From Pseudoruminococcus massiliensis (GTDB lineage Bacteria; Bacillota; Clostridia; Oscillospirales; Acutalibacteraceae), in the NCBI RefSeq assembly GCF_900291955.1, contig NZ_OLMR01000008.1, positions 1 to 64,000 on the forward strand: 64,000 nt of DNA. The letters run 5' to 3'. Below, piece after piece: positions 52,960 to 61,826 of the stretch. Below the pieces are notes generated by a model. It was not told the origin of the DNA. It did not search any database and saw nothing but the letters and a program-made list of their open reading frames with translations. A program made the position numbers and the translations under genes. Every line of letters begins with the position of its first letter. Within the stretch, counting starts at the first letter, position 1.

Positions 52960-54045
52960 ATGAAAATTCGTAAGCCAAAAGAAATCCTTGCAATAATACT
53001 TATCGCAGTTGCATTTTTGCTTGCTACCATTATTATTACAAACTCAATAATAAATTCTTTTAATTTAGTAGAAGATGAACACCCTTCTATGATGAGCTAT
53101 GAAACTTATACTACTGCCGATAATATAACATATACTCATACTTCGGAAGATAGCTATACTGTAAGTTCTAAGCAAAATATGTCTAATAATTCCATTAATT
53201 CAAGCAATAATAATTCTATTATTGAAAGTTCTATTAACAACTCAGCCACAAGCCTTTTGAATCAGTCTACAACAAGTACAAATTCTTCAAGCAGCACTCA
53301 ATCATGCAAAAATGAATCTGTTTCAAGTTCTACAAGCTACAAAGCTTCATCAAAAAAAGAAACTGAAATTTCTAAAACCAAAAATGAAGAAACTACTCGA
53401 CAGGTTGAAGAACAAATTCCTATTCATGAGCATAATTATATGGAAAGGGTTATATCTCCTAACTGTACTTCAAAGGGTTATACCCTGCACAGCTGTGACT
53501 GTGGAAAATCTTATGCAGATAACTATAAAAATGCTCTTGGACATAAATGGGGAGATTGGGAAACAATATCTGAAGCCACTATAACAAGCAAAGGACTTCA
53601 GCAACGAATCTGTCAAAGATGCTCTGCAAAAGATTATAGATATATTGAAAAAATAAAGGCTAATAACTCACCAAACTCTAAATTTTCAGAAGAGGTCGTA
53701 AGACTTATTAATGAAGAACGCAAAAAGAATGGTGTAAGTCCACTCAAGATTGATTACACTCTTATGAATAATGCCTATACACGCTCTACTGAACTTGAAA
53801 CTAACTTTGGGCATAAGCGTCCTAATGGAGAGCCTGGCTACACCTTTGTTCTTGACCTTGATTATTCTATTGTTGGTGAAAATATTGCCGCAGGTCAGAA
53901 CACACCTCAAGAAGTTGTCAATGCTTGGATGAATTCAACTGGTCACCGCTCAAATATCTTAAATTCTGAATTTACAAATACTGGTGTAGGCTGTTATATG
54001 GCAAGTGATGGTTGGGTATATTGGTCACAGCTTTTCGGTGGTTAA
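52960..54045 (+). CDS. CAP-domain (SCP/PR1) surface protein
   Basis: An N-terminal transmembrane helix or uncleaved signal (ILAIILIAVAFLLATIIIT) is followed by ~120 Ser/Asn/Thr-rich linker residues. A Cys/His zinc-ribbon-like segment comes next (HEHNYMERVISPNC, HSCDCGKSYA, ICQRCSAKD), then the CAP domain (VVRLINEERKKNGVSPLKID ... GENIAAGQ, VNAWMNSTGHRSNIL). CAP proteins are extracellular with varied roles. The ribbon segment resembles the repeats of the giant surface protein at 19624. It is 15 nt behind scfB and may share its transcript. Confidence 0.9.
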   Translation: MKIRKPKEILAIILIAVAFLLATIIITNSIINSFNLVEDEHPSMMSYETYTTADNITYTHTSEDSYTVSSKQNMSNNSINSSNNNSIIESSINNSATSLLNQSTTSTNSSSSTQSCKNESVSSSTSYKASSKKETEISKTKNEETTRQVEEQIPIHEHNYMERVISPNCTSKGYTLHSCDCGKSYADNYKNALGHKWGDWETISEATITSKGLQQRICQRCSAKDYRYIEKIKANNSPNSKFSEEVVRLINEERKKNGVSPLKIDYTLMNNAYTRSTELETNFGHKRPNGEPGYTFVLDLDYSIVGENIAAGQNTPQEVVNAWMNSTGHRSNILNSEFTNTGVGCYMASDGWVYWSQLFGG

Positions 54046-54057
54046 TTAATGTTTATG

Positions 54058-54086
54058 TTGAAATTTGCCGAATAATGTGTTATAAT
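54058..54086 (+). promoter_or_regulatory. promoter of the antiporter gene
   Basis: -35 TTGAAA (54058-54063), 17-nt spacer, -10 TATAAT (54081-54086). Much of the spacer and flank matches the SCIFF promoter at 51269 (GTTGAAATTT, AATAATRTGTTA). Confidence 0.75.
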
Positions 54087-54092
54087 ATTTAA

Positions 54093-54195
54093 AAATGGTC
54101 TTCGATTGACTGTCCGTATGGTTAGCGAACGATGTTGTTCGTTTTAAGCGGACAGTCATTTGCTGTTCATTTTAAATTATAAGAGGAGTTTTTTT
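54093..54195 (+). promoter_or_regulatory. structured leader of the antiporter gene
   Basis: The ~100-nt leader holds a 9-bp stem GACTGTCCG/CGGACAGTC (54109-54158) enclosing an inner hairpin GCGAAC/GTTCGT. No T-run follows, and the ribosome binding site AGAGGAG is 20 nt further down. Leaders of cation transporters often carry ion riboswitches (Na+, Li+, Mn2+ or c-di-AMP classes). I cannot match this one to a class. Confidence 0.45.
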
Positions 54196-55533
54196 ATGGA
54201 GGAGTATCATTATCTTTTGGATTTAGCTTTGATTCTATTTACAACAAAGCTATTCGGCTTAATCTCTCAAAAATTTAAAATGCCACAAGTCGTTGGAGCT
54301 TTGCTTGCGGGTCTTATTTTAGGTCCGGCAGTACTTAACATTGTACAAAAATCCAACTTCATCACCACAACATCAGAAATCGGTGTTATTATTTTGATGT
54401 TCTGTGCAGGCCTTGAAACTGATGTTAAGGAGCTTAAAAAATGTGGCAAAGCTTCATTTGTTATTGCTTTGCTTGGCGTTATAGTTCCACTTCTTGGTGG
54501 ATTTGGCGTTGCCTATTTCTTCAATCAGCCTGGAATAATAGATTCAGGTGCAACCTGCAATGTATTCTTACAAAATGTCTTTATTGGCGTAATACTCACA
54601 GCTACATCTGTAAGTATTACCGTTGAAACACTTAAAGAGCTTGGAAGGCTAAAGTCCGAATCAGGTAATGCTATACTTGGTGCTGCTATTATAGATGATA
54701 TTCTTGGTATCATCGCTTTAACCGTTATCACAAGCTTAGCAGACTCAAGTGTTAATGTTTGGATAGTTCTTTTAAAAATTCTTGGTTTCTTTGCAATGGT
54801 TATTGTTGCAGGCTTTGCATTCTATAAGCTATATGTCTGGTGGGCTAATCGCTCTAAACATCTTAGACACAGACACGCAATTATTTGCTTCGTTTTCTGC
54901 CTTGGTATGTCTTATGCCGCAGAAGCTCTTTTCGGAGTTGCAGATATTACTGGTGCATTTTTTGCTGGACTTATCATTTCTCTTACACAAAGCTCAGAAT
55001 ATCTTGCAAAGAAATTTGATGTTCTTTCATACCTCTTACTTTCACCTATCTTCTTCGCAAGTATCGGCTTAAATGTTGTACTTCCATCAATGAGTGTACA
55101 AATTATAGTTTTCGCAGTTGTAATAACAATAGTTGCAATTATAACAAAGATTATTGGCTGTGGCTTAGGTGCAAAAATTTGTGGATATAAGAATTATCAG
55201 TGCAAGAGAATTGGTATAGGTATGATTTCTCGTGGTGAAGTTGCTCTTATCGTTGCAAATAAGGGTGCTTCTATGGGTTTGCTTGGCTCTGTAATGCTTG
55301 GCCCGATAGTTATTATGGTTATCGCAACTACTATAATAACTCCGATTTTGTTAAAAATTGTTTATTCAAACAAAAAGACAAAGAATATTGATGAAACTAT
55401 ACCTGCAGAAAATACTATAAATTCTGTTACGGAAAGAATCCAAGATAGCTATGTCAATGAAGTAGTAAACGCAGAGGTTCCTGAAATACCACTCTCAGAT
55501 AAAAAAATTGGAAGTAATAAAAAAGTAAAATAG
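54196..55533 (+). CDS. cation/proton antiporter (CPA2, Kef/NhaS type)
   Basis: Exchanges Na+ or K+ for H+ across the membrane. The start ATG 54196 has AGAGGAG upstream. About 12 transmembrane helices with the family motifs: KLFGLISQKFKMPQVVGALLAG at the N-terminus, MFCAGLETDVKELK, an Asp-containing VETLKELGRLKSESGNAILGAAIIDDILGI, and late ISRGEVALIVANKG. No TrkA-N domain follows, unlike KefB/C; the tail is short and charged. It stands alone between its hairpin leader and a terminator. Confidence 0.92.
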   Translation: MEEYHYLLDLALILFTTKLFGLISQKFKMPQVVGALLAGLILGPAVLNIVQKSNFITTTSEIGVIILMFCAGLETDVKELKKCGKASFVIALLGVIVPLLGGFGVAYFFNQPGIIDSGATCNVFLQNVFIGVILTATSVSITVETLKELGRLKSESGNAILGAAIIDDILGIIALTVITSLADSSVNVWIVLLKILGFFAMVIVAGFAFYKLYVWWANRSKHLRHRHAIICFVFCLGMSYAAEALFGVADITGAFFAGLIISLTQSSEYLAKKFDVLSYLLLSPIFFASIGLNVVLPSMSVQIIVFAVVITIVAIITKIIGCGLGAKICGYKNYQCKRIGIGMISRGEVALIVANKGASMGLLGSVMLGPIVIMVIATTIITPILLKIVYSNKKTKNIDETIPAENTINSVTERIQDSYVNEVVNAEVPEIPLSDKKIGSNKKVK

Positions 55534-55544
55534 TATCATAATTC

Positions 55545-55577
55545 AAAAGGACACTCTGATTTGAGTGTCCTTTTTGC
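55545..55577 (+). terminator. terminator of the antiporter gene
   Basis: AAAAGGACACTC and GAGTGTCCTTTT form a 12-bp stem with a 6-nt loop; T-runs occur on both strands, so it can also end the converging cca operon. Confidence 0.9.
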
Positions 55578-55582
55578 TGTCA

Positions 55583-56893
55583 TCATTTATATAGAAGTGC
55601 TTGCTTTAAAAGCACTTCTCTTTTATTTTTGCAATTTTCAGAAATTACATCTTCAAGTAGCTTATTAAGTACAATGCCAATATTTTTTCCTACTATGCCA
55701 AATTTCTTTAAATCATCACCCGAAATATTCAGTTCAGATATAATACAGCAAAGTTTTTTTTCATCTATTTCATCAAAGAATCTGATAGCATTATAATAAA
55801 GCTGTGCTGTACTTTCTTTATGAGGTTTTGAAAAGACATCAGAATACTTTATATCAAGCCAATCCTTTGTAAAATCATAGCCAAAATCACGCACAAACCT
55901 TCTCATATCTGCAAGAGCTTTTGGAAATCTTATACTATGATTTATTATAAGCTTCAAGACCTCTGTATTAACTATTTTTTCAAATCTGAATCGTGAAAGA
56001 ATTTCTTTCGCTATCTCTGCACCCTTTTCAGCATGATTAGGATATTTTTCTTTATCATCAACCATAACCATACAAGACGGTTTTGCAACATCGTGCAAAA
56101 GCATACATAATCTCTCACATAGATTTTTTGACATTGAAACCGATTTTACAGTATGCTCCCAAAGCGTAATATCAGGATATTTTTTCATAATATAACTATC
56201 CTCAATACGCAATTCAGGAATTAGTTCATATATAATCTCTCTGCATGACATAAGCACATCATAAATGCTTTCACCTAAAAGCACACCTCTAAATTCGCTT
56301 GTAATTCTTTCCTTTGCAATTTTTTGAAGTAAATTTTTTGTTTCAAGCATAGCTGAAAGCGTTTCTTCCTCTATTCTAAATCCTAAGGTTGAAGCAAACC
56401 TCATTCCACGCATAATTCTAAGAGCATCCTCAGAAAATCTCTTATGTGGATTTCCGACACAGCGGATTAATCTATTTTTTAAATCTTCCTGTCCGCCATA
56501 AAGGTCTATTATTCCCTCGGATTTACGATAAGCCATAGCATTAATTGTAAAATCACGCCTTGCCAAATCTTCTTCTATATTTCGCTCAAAAGAAACCGAA
56601 TCAGGTCTGCGTGAATCAGTATAAGTACCATCACTTCTGAATGTTGTAACCTCGACAAGCTTGTTCTCAGATACAACTGCAACTGTTCCATGCTTTATGC
56701 CATTATCTACTGTTTTATAGTCCTTGAAAATTTCAAGCATTTCTTCTGGCAAAGCTGAGGTCGCAACATCAAAATCATTTATTGGTCGTCCAAGCAGATA
56801 ATCTCTGACACAGCCTCCAACGACATATGCAGAAAAGCCATTTTCCTCAAGTCGGTTTAAAACATCAGAAACATATTTCGGTATACTCATCAT
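55583..56893 (-). CDS. cca: CCA tRNA nucleotidyltransferase
   Basis: Adds or repairs the 3' CCA of tRNAs. The 436-residue protein has the nucleotidyltransferase signature GGCVRDYLLGRPINDFDVATSA, the RRDFTINAM-like DLARRDFTINAMAYR, the head/neck GNPHKRFSEDALRIMRGMRFAS and a C-terminal HD-type region (LLHDVAKP). AGGTGG precedes the ATG (56893 or 56890). It is the last gene of the lon-ysxC-nudix-DUF3783-cca operon. Confidence 0.95.
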   Translation of the reverse strand: MMSIPKYVSDVLNRLEENGFSAYVVGGCVRDYLLGRPINDFDVATSALPEEMLEIFKDYKTVDNGIKHGTVAVVSENKLVEVTTFRSDGTYTDSRRPDSVSFERNIEEDLARRDFTINAMAYRKSEGIIDLYGGQEDLKNRLIRCVGNPHKRFSEDALRIMRGMRFASTLGFRIEEETLSAMLETKNLLQKIAKERITSEFRGVLLGESIYDVLMSCREIIYELIPELRIEDSYIMKKYPDITLWEHTVKSVSMSKNLCERLCMLLHDVAKPSCMVMVDDKEKYPNHAEKGAEIAKEILSRFRFEKIVNTEVLKLIINHSIRFPKALADMRRFVRDFGYDFTKDWLDIKYSDVFSKPHKESTAQLYYNAIRFFDEIDEKKLCCIISELNISGDDLKKFGIVGKNIGIVLNKLLEDVISENCKNKREVLLKQALLYK

Positions 56894-56918
56894 AAAATCG
56901 CCACCTAATAAAGCAAAA

Positions 56919-57302
56919 TTATTCTTTCTTAGCTTTTAATTCTGCCATCTGCTCACGCTCTTTTTTAAGCTCTTCAAAAAGAGTATTTACATTCCAATCT
57001 TTGTTAGTTTCAGTAAGAATTGCAGTAAGCTTAACAAGCCCTGCACCTGTTTTTCTCATTGCAAAGAATAGCTTGTCTATAAGATTGTCTGAAAATCCGC
57101 ATAATACCATCATCTCCTCAGAAATTCCGTCACCATCATATGCAAGCTCTGTTTCTTCTGAAATTCCTGCAAGCTCACCAAGAGTTTTGGCAAAATCAGA
57201 TTTAGAAACAGTCCTTACACGCAGTTTCAGTGGAAGTGCTGCACGAGTTATTTTAGCAGCTTTCTGCTTAGGAACATTAAAAAGCAGTACAGTTTGTATC
57301 AT
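56919..57302 (-). CDS. DUF3783 protein
   Basis: A 127-residue protein of the DUF3783 family: KQKAAKITRAALPLKLRVR, GISEEMMVLCGFSDNLIDKLF and a predicted helical C-terminus rich in Lys/Glu (FEELKKEREQMAELKAKK). The reaction is unknown. AGAGGATAAAG precedes the ATG. It starts 1 nt after the nudix gene stop. Confidence 0.8.
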   Translation of the reverse strand: MIQTVLLFNVPKQKAAKITRAALPLKLRVRTVSKSDFAKTLGELAGISEETELAYDGDGISEEMMVLCGFSDNLIDKLFFAMRKTGAGLVKLTAILTETNKDWNVNTLFEELKKEREQMAELKAKKE

Positions 57303-57303
57303 A

Positions 57304-57834
57304 TTACACTTTATCCTCTCTTGTATGCAATCCGTTATGATTTCTCAAAAAGAACAGCATATCTATAAAGCTTTTATTATACGGAATAAATTCTCCGCTC
57401 TCAATCATAGACTTTATTTCATCAGCCGTTGCCCATTTAACTTCTTTAACTTCTTCGTATTGAAGCTTCAAAGTGTCTATTTCAATTTCTCTTTCAACTA
57501 AGTAAATATCATTAAAGCCATTTTTAAAATTTATCGTAAATGACGGACGAATATTACTCAAATCAAGCTTATATCCTATTTCTTCTAAAACCTCTCGCTC
57601 GGCGGCAGTCTGACTTGTATCTCCACTAACAGCAGAACCTCCAACGGTAATATCCCACAAATCCGACCAACCAGACTTAAAAGGCTGTCTATGCTGAATC
57701 AGCATTTCACCTTGCTTATTAAAAATACAGATATGAACTGCCAAATGATAGCGATTTTCTTTTATTTTTTCGCCACGAAGCATAGTTTCGCCTGTTGGAA
57801 TCCTGTTTATATCATACAAATCCCAAATTTCCAT
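57304..57834 (-). CDS. NUDIX hydrolase (IPP-isomerase-like subgroup)
   Basis: Hydrolyses a nucleoside-diphosphate-linked compound. The Nudix box runs through GGSAVSGDTSQTAAEREVLE and EIGYKLD, with all Glu residues present. The N-terminal EIWDLYDINRIPTGETMLRG matches the YfcD/IPP-isomerase-like subgroup. Substrate unknown. AAGGTG precedes the ATG. It lies 9 nt behind ysxC. Confidence 0.9.
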   Translation of the reverse strand: MEIWDLYDINRIPTGETMLRGEKIKENRYHLAVHICIFNKQGEMLIQHRQPFKSGWSDLWDITVGGSAVSGDTSQTAAEREVLEEIGYKLDLSNIRPSFTINFKNGFNDIYLVEREIEIDTLKLQYEEVKEVKWATADEIKSMIESGEFIPYNKSFIDMLFFLRNHNGLHTREDKV

Positions 57835-57843
57835 AAATACACC

Positions 57844-58440
57844 TTAATTTATCTGTTCGCCCTCTGCGGCAGCTTCAATCGCCTTGCGAATTTCTTCTAC
57901 ACCCTCGCCGTTCTCTGATGAACAAGGGAATAATCTTACATCACCAAATACAGACATCTGCTGACGCATTTCCTCAATTCTTGTGGTACGCTGGGATTTT
58001 TTCAGCTTGTCGAGCTTAGTCATAGCAACAATAAAATTAAAGCCATTATGCGAAAGGAAGTCTATCATATTCATATCGTCTTTTGTAGCAGGGTGACGCA
58101 AATCGCAAATCTGTATAACCATACGAATATCTCTATTCATTGCAAAATAGCCTTCTACAAGCTCTGCCCATCGTCTTTTTTCGCTATCCGATACCTTTGC
58201 ATAGCCATAACCGGGCAAATCTGCAAGTCTTACAGTTTTGAGGTTAAAAAAATTTATTGTTGCGGTTTTACCAGGAGTTGCACTAACTCTTGCAAGGGCT
58301 TTTCTGTTGAGAATTTTATTTATAAGCGAGGATTTTCCGACATTTGAACGCCCTGAAAATACTATTTCCGGTAGGTCCGACGGCGGAATCTGTGAAGATT
58401 TTCCATATGCCGCCTCAAAACTTGCTATCTGAAAATTCAT
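57844..58440 (-). CDS. ysxC: ribosome-biogenesis GTPase YsxC/EngB
   Basis: An essential GTPase for 50S assembly. The 198-residue protein contains G1 FSGRSNVGKSSLINKI, G2 Thr region, G3 DLPGYGYAKV, G4 TKLDKL and G5 SSEN, in the EngB order. AAAGGAG precedes the ATG. It is 12 nt downstream of lon, a common bacterial gene order. Confidence 0.96.
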   Translation of the reverse strand: MNFQIASFEAAYGKSSQIPPSDLPEIVFSGRSNVGKSSLINKILNRKALARVSATPGKTATINFFNLKTVRLADLPGYGYAKVSDSEKRRWAELVEGYFAMNRDIRMVIQICDLRHPATKDDMNMIDFLSHNGFNFIVAMTKLDKLKKSQRTTRIEEMRQQMSVFGDVRLFPCSSENGEGVEEIRKAIEAAAEGEQIN

Positions 58441-58452
58441 AGTTATGCTCCT

Positions 58453-60858
58453 TTATATACGAGTTTCAAGAACTTCTGTTTTAGGCTCTTTTTTTGCGTG
58501 TTTTTTTCCTGTCTGCTTTTTAGAGCAGAGGGCTGTATCCAAAACCTCATCAATAGTGCTTACAGGCACAAATTTAACTTCGTTCTTGACAGTATCGTCA
58601 ATCTCCTCAAGATTTGGTACATTATCCTTTGGAATAATAACTGTTCTTATTCCCAGTCTATATGCTGCAAGAGATTTTTCTTTCAATCCACCTATTGGCA
58701 AAACTCTGCCTCTAAGCGTAATTTCTCCCGTCATTGCAATATCTCTGCGAACTGCTCTGCCTGTCAACGCAGATGTAATTGCAGTAGCAATAGTTATACC
58801 CGCTGAAGGGCCGTCCTTTGGTGTTGCTCCCTCTGGAACATGAATGTGAAAATCATAAATCTTATAGAAATCTTTTTCAATACCAAGAGTCTCTGCACGA
58901 GTTCTTACACAAGTAAATGCTGCCTGAGCAGATTCTTTCATAACATCACCGAGAGAGCCTGTAAGAATAAGCTTTCCGCTTCCGCTTGTTACAGCAACCT
59001 CAACAGGTAATGTCACTCCGCCAACAGCTGTCCAAGCAAGACCCGTAGCCAAACCAACTTCGTCCTTATCATTCATTTCGTCTCTATTGAACTTTCTTGC
59101 ACCGAGAAAATCTTCAATATTTTTAACAGAAATTCTTACACTCTTTTCCTCACCAGAAACGATTTTTACAGCAGCCTTTCTCATAAGCTTTGCTATATAT
59201 CTCTCAAGAGTTCTGACACCAGCTTCTCTTGTGTAATTCTCAATTAAATCAACCAAAGCACTATCAGTAATCTTAAAGTTTTTTGAAGTTAAACCATTCT
59301 TTTTAAGCTGTTTCTTAATGAGATGCTTTTTAGCAATATTCAGCTTTTCTTCGCTTGTATAGCTTGAAAGCTCGATTATATCCATTCTGTCACGAAGCGG
59401 TGCAGGAATTGATGAAAGATTATTTGCAGTAGTTACAAAAAGTACCTGACTCAAATCAAACGGCATATCTATATAATGGTCATAGAACGAGAAATTCTGC
59501 TCACTATCAAGAACTTCAAGCAAGGCAGAAGTCGGGTCACCTCTGAAATCATTTCCAAGCTTGTCTATCTCATCAAGGAGAATAAGTGGATTGTTAGTTT
59601 TAGCTTGAGTCATAGCGTACATAATTCTACCTTGCATAGCACCAAGATATGTTCTTCTGTGTCCACGAATTTCGCTTTCATCGTGTACACCGCCAAGTGC
59701 AACTCTTGCATAGCTTTTGCCCAATGCCTCAGCAATAGATTTTGCGATTGAGGTTTTGCCAACTCCAGGAGGGCCTGCAAGACAAAGAATCATCTGATTA
59801 TTTTTTTCCTTACAAAGTTGTTTTACAGCTATTGCCTCAATGATTCTTTCCTTAACCTCCTTCATTCCGTAGTGGTCGCTATCAAGTTTGTTTCTGATTT
59901 TTGCAATGTCTGTTTCATCAATCGTAGATGTATTCCAAGGCAAAGCAAGGCAAGCATCAAGATATGAGCGAATAATTCCTGCCTCCTGAGAAATCGACGG
60001 AAGCTTAGAAAGCTTTTCAATTTCCTTTTTAAGCTTTTGCTCGTTTTCTTCGGAAAGTTGAAGCTCATCAACTTTCTCAGTATACTTATCAAGCTCCTCT
60101 GCTAAATCAGAATCTCCAAGCATATTTTCGCCAAGCTCATCATTTATAGCTTTCAAACGCTCTTTAAGATAATATTCACGCTGATTTTCGTCCATAGACG
60201 CTTTTACTTTTTCGCCTATATCGTGTTCAGTGTTAAGTATTATAAATTCTTCATTAAGATATTCAAGCAACATATTAAGACGCTTTTCTATATCAAGCTC
60301 ATTAAGAATATCCATTTTATAATTAAGATTTACAATAGCGTGTTCAGCTACAAGATCGCATAAAGTTCCTGCGTCCTCACAAGAACGAATCATTGTAACC
60401 GTATCATTAGAAAGTCTGAGATACTGCGGTAAAATCTGAACATTTTTTACAAATGCTATTTTTACTGCCTGTTTCAAGGCTGATATTGTTATATTATCAT
60501 CTGTATTTGTAAGTTCAGCCTCCTGAACCTCAGCTTCCATAAAGGACTCAGTTTCAGTATATCTGATTGTATTTGCCCTGAACAAACCTTCAACAATTAT
60601 TCTGATTTCAGAATCTGAAATTCTTATTGCCTGCTTTATTTCTGCAACAGTACCAATCTTTGTAAGATTGCTTTCAAGCTCCTCGTCCTCAAGTACATTT
60701 ATAGTGGCTGGCATAAATACTCTTTGGTCTTTTTTTATAGACTCAGTTAAAGCTATTACTGCTTTCTTAGAGCTTACATCATATTGAGTAGTTGAAAGCG
60801 GATATACAACTAAACCTCGTGTTGGAATAACAGGTAATGTAATAATCTCCGTATCCAT
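58453..60858 (-). CDS. lon: ATP-dependent protease Lon
   Basis: Degrades misfolded and regulatory proteins. The ~801-residue protein starts at ATG 60858 behind GGAGG (a TTG at 60870 overlaps the ribosome binding site). Domains: N-terminal LAN (ITLPVIPTRGLVVYP), coiled coil, AAA+ with Walker A LCLAGPPGVGKTSIAKS and Walker B LILLDEIDKLG, and the protease domain with catalytic Ser in PKDGPSAGIT and Lys further on (GLKEKSLAA). It heads a tight operon with ysxC, nudix, DUF3783 and cca. Confidence 0.96.
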   Translation of the reverse strand: MDTEIITLPVIPTRGLVVYPLSTTQYDVSSKKAVIALTESIKKDQRVFMPATINVLEDEELESNLTKIGTVAEIKQAIRISDSEIRIIVEGLFRANTIRYTETESFMEAEVQEAELTNTDDNITISALKQAVKIAFVKNVQILPQYLRLSNDTVTMIRSCEDAGTLCDLVAEHAIVNLNYKMDILNELDIEKRLNMLLEYLNEEFIILNTEHDIGEKVKASMDENQREYYLKERLKAINDELGENMLGDSDLAEELDKYTEKVDELQLSEENEQKLKKEIEKLSKLPSISQEAGIIRSYLDACLALPWNTSTIDETDIAKIRNKLDSDHYGMKEVKERIIEAIAVKQLCKEKNNQMILCLAGPPGVGKTSIAKSIAEALGKSYARVALGGVHDESEIRGHRRTYLGAMQGRIMYAMTQAKTNNPLILLDEIDKLGNDFRGDPTSALLEVLDSEQNFSFYDHYIDMPFDLSQVLFVTTANNLSSIPAPLRDRMDIIELSSYTSEEKLNIAKKHLIKKQLKKNGLTSKNFKITDSALVDLIENYTREAGVRTLERYIAKLMRKAAVKIVSGEEKSVRISVKNIEDFLGARKFNRDEMNDKDEVGLATGLAWTAVGGVTLPVEVAVTSGSGKLILTGSLGDVMKESAQAAFTCVRTRAETLGIEKDFYKIYDFHIHVPEGATPKDGPSAGITIATAITSALTGRAVRRDIAMTGEITLRGRVLPIGGLKEKSLAAYRLGIRTVIIPKDNVPNLEEIDDTVKNEVKFVPVSTIDEVLDTALCSKKQTGKKHAKKEPKTEVLETRI

Positions 60859-60911
60859 ATTGTCCTCCAATAAATTTTATATCTATATCGTATTTTTAAA
60901 AATAATTAGCA

Positions 60912-60950
60912 TAAAGGGGAAAATCCACAGAATAGATTTTCCCCTTTTGT
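60912..60950 (-). terminator. hairpin between the 101-aa gene and lon
   Basis: AAAGGGGAAAATC and GATTTTCCCCTTT form a perfect 13-bp stem with an 8-nt loop. The minus-strand tail is TATGC, a weak T-run, while the plus-strand tail is TGTT. It may terminate the small-gene transcript or act as an attenuator ahead of lon. Confidence 0.6.
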
Positions 60951-60981
60951 TAAGTCTAATATACTATTCTTAGACTGAATT

Positions 60982-61287
60982 TTACTTTTCAGAAGATTTT
61001 GCAAGCTCTCTTTCAAGCCATGCGACAGCTAAATCAAGTGCAACTGCAAGATTTTCTTTCTCGCCTGTCTTGATAATCTGCTTTCTTGCACTGATTTCTG
61101 TATCTGTGCTTAAAAGCTGAATTGTAACCTTATTGGCACAATCAAGATTATTTGAATTTTCCTTAGACTTGATTTGCAGCTTAATAACATAGGGGTCTTT
61201 CATATCTCCGAAAAAAATCGTGTCATTATTTCTTACAAGCGGTTTTCCTCTGTAATAAAGTGGAAATGTAGTTTTAGTGTTAGACAT
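60982..61287 (-). CDS. hypothetical protein (101 aa)
   Basis: The start is set at ATG 61287 behind GGAGGATTAT; the longer frame to 61371 runs through a hairpin. The soluble protein has FPLYYRGKPLVRNNDTIFFG near the N-terminus and a helical, charged end (LAVALDLAVAWLERELAK). The combination resembles small conserved proteins of Ruminococcaceae of unknown role; I do not recognise a family. A strong perfect inverted repeat lies 50 nt upstream. Confidence 0.7.
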   Translation of the reverse strand: MSNTKTTFPLYYRGKPLVRNNDTIFFGDMKDPYVIKLQIKSKENSNNLDCANKVTIQLLSTDTEISARKQIIKTGEKENLAVALDLAVAWLERELAKSSEK

Positions 61288-61338
61288 ATAATCCTCCAAT
61301 CGCAGTAAGTATGATTTATAAACGGTTAAAGAAACTAC

Positions 61339-61372
61339 TGTGCCTTGTGCAAGGAAATTTGCACAAGGCACA
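61339..61372. repeat. perfect 14-bp inverted repeat
   Basis: TGTGCCTTGTGCAA and TTGCACAAGGCACA are exact inverse complements around a 6-nt loop. No T-run follows on either strand, so it is not a normal terminator. It lies between ireB and the 101-aa gene, ahead of the latter's start. Confidence 0.8.
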
Positions 61373-61484
61373 AAAACGCAGTAGATTCACAAATTTAAGG
61401 TCTTACCATAATACTTTTTATTTTGGTAAGATATGCTTCAGATTTTATTTAAAACCATCAGGCACTCCTTTTAGCAATGATGTC

Positions 61485-61730
61485 TTAAAGATTTAAATAA
61501 TTCTTTAACAAAACTTCAAGCAAATCATCACGATCAATTTTTCTTATAAGATTTCTCGCGTTATTGTGAGTAGTTATATAAGTGGGATCCTCAGACAAAA
61601 TATATCCGACAATCTGATTCAGAGGATTATAGCCTTTTTCCTCAAGAGCCTTATAAACCGTAGTAAGAATAACTCTTATGCTCTCATCTTTATTGCCGTT
61701 AATAGAAAAGACCATAGTTTTGTCCTGCAC
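61485..61730 (-). CDS. ireB: IreB family regulatory protein (UPF0297)
   Basis: IreB is a small protein phosphorylated by the PASTA kinase IreK (PrkC) and linked to cephalosporin tolerance in enterococci. The GTG start at 61730 with GGAGG seven nucleotides upstream gives an 81-residue product beginning [12 protein letters not shown]. It has the family motif [20 protein letters not shown] and [15 protein letters not shown] longer frame to 61787 runs into the pheT-proximal gap. The usual neighbours alaS and yrrK are absent. Confidence 0.93.
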   Translation of the reverse strand: MQDKTMVFSINGNKDESIRVILTTVYKALEEKGYNPLNQIVGYILSEDPTYITTHNNARNLIRKIDRDDLLEVLLKNYLNL

Positions 61731-61826
61731 GAGTACCACCTCCATACTGCTTATTTTAGCATATACATTATAGGATTTCAAGTACAAATTGTAAATTTGA
61801 CACTAAAATGACCAATTTATTGTGCA

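Noticed and set aside
61339-61372. An intrinsic terminator of ireB
   Set aside because: No T-run follows the stem on either strand.
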